A stretch of 64,000 nucleotides of DNA, from NCBI GenBank assembly GCA_040437565.1, contig JBDOQK010000027.1, forward strand, positions 347,696-411,695. Direction: 5' to 3'. Source of the stretch: Albugo candida. Lineage: Eukaryota; Oomycota; Peronosporomycetes; Albuginales. Position 1 is the stretch's first letter, and every line of letters begins with the position of its first letter. The notes under the pieces were generated by a model. It was not told where the DNA came from. It ran no database searches and worked only from the letters and a program-made list of their open reading frames with translations. Positions 63,830-64,000 of this stretch are shown one piece after another. The position numbers and the translations under genes are program-made.

Positions 63830-64000
63830 CTCCGAAAGTATGGTCACGTTTATGTAGTATTAAGCCGTGAGGCAGTTCATGTCCATCAGGATAGAATTTG
63901 GTACGCGTGGGTGAGAACGGTACTTTTTGACGGCATATTCCGCAGCCTTACCACTTAACCCTTTGCGGAAAACATCCATATACCGCTGAGGTTTTTGATA
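63830..64000 (-). mobile_element. C-terminal part of a second DDE transposase copy, cut by the window edge
   Basis: Bases about 63870-63990 align by eye with 50170-50290 at the C-terminal end of the other transposon remnant: both read on the minus strand a Y-M-D-V-F/H-R-K segment, then K/L-AAEYAxKKYRS, then VPNSIxMD. They differ at many positions, so this is another family member and not an assembly copy. The rest lies beyond base 64000. Confidence 0.65.

Overview
This is nuclear DNA from a eukaryote with very short introns and tightly packed genes. The best fit is an oomycete, and a zoosporic biotroph such as a white rust (Albugo-like) is my leading guess. That is an inference from 31 introns I could place (30 of them 47-77 nt), intergenic gaps of tens to hundreds of bases, an intraflagellar-transport gene, a PH-glutathione peroxidase fusion, and LINE and DDE-transposase remnants of kinds I associate with oomycetes. 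No taxon marker was tested.

Layout. About 1-47.7 kb is gene-dense with 17 protein genes: a giant armadillo-repeat protein (+, open at the left edge); a calcium-dependent protein kinase (-); GDP-L-fucose synthase (-); a PH-like/glutathione peroxidase fusion (+); a secreted DNase II (-); an unrecognised NLS-bearing protein (-); a membrane-anchored tandem cytochrome-b5-like/ankyrin protein (+); a doublecortin-like protein (+); an ELAPOR/KIAA1324-like receptor (-); an NSMAF/FAN-type GRAM-BEACH-WD40 protein (-); LSM6 (-); DDX42 (+); a SAPS-domain PP6 regulatory subunit (-); an EEF1E1/AIMP3-like GST-C protein (+); a Kelch protein (+); IFT121/WDR35 (-); a two-TM protein (+); and MPP10 (-). Most have housekeeping roles in splicing, ribosome biogenesis, phosphatase control, trafficking and the flagellum. 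They are interleaved on both strands with short convergent or divergent spacers, and no operon-like functional clustering is evident.

From about 47.7 kb to the right end the character changes. The DNA is AT-rich and gene-poor. It holds a decayed DDE-type DNA transposon (about 50.1-51.9 kb) with a second copy cut by the right edge, a decayed LINE 3' part (about 61.3-62.8 kb), and one convincing gene: a small secreted cysteine-rich protein at 57.0-57.6 kb that is a candidate effector.

A point that decides the annotation: the window has thirteen runs of exactly 100 N, and twelve are flanked by the same sequence on both sides (34-788 bp direct copies). Collapsing each copy plus its N run restores uninterrupted reading frames in the armadillo, ELAPOR-like, IFT121, two-TM and MPP10 genes. 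These are unmerged contig-end overlaps and not biological duplications. Protein lengths quoted below for genes spanning such gaps are for the collapsed sequence. Exon models were made by hand from splice sites and frame, supported by remembered family alignments; no search was run.
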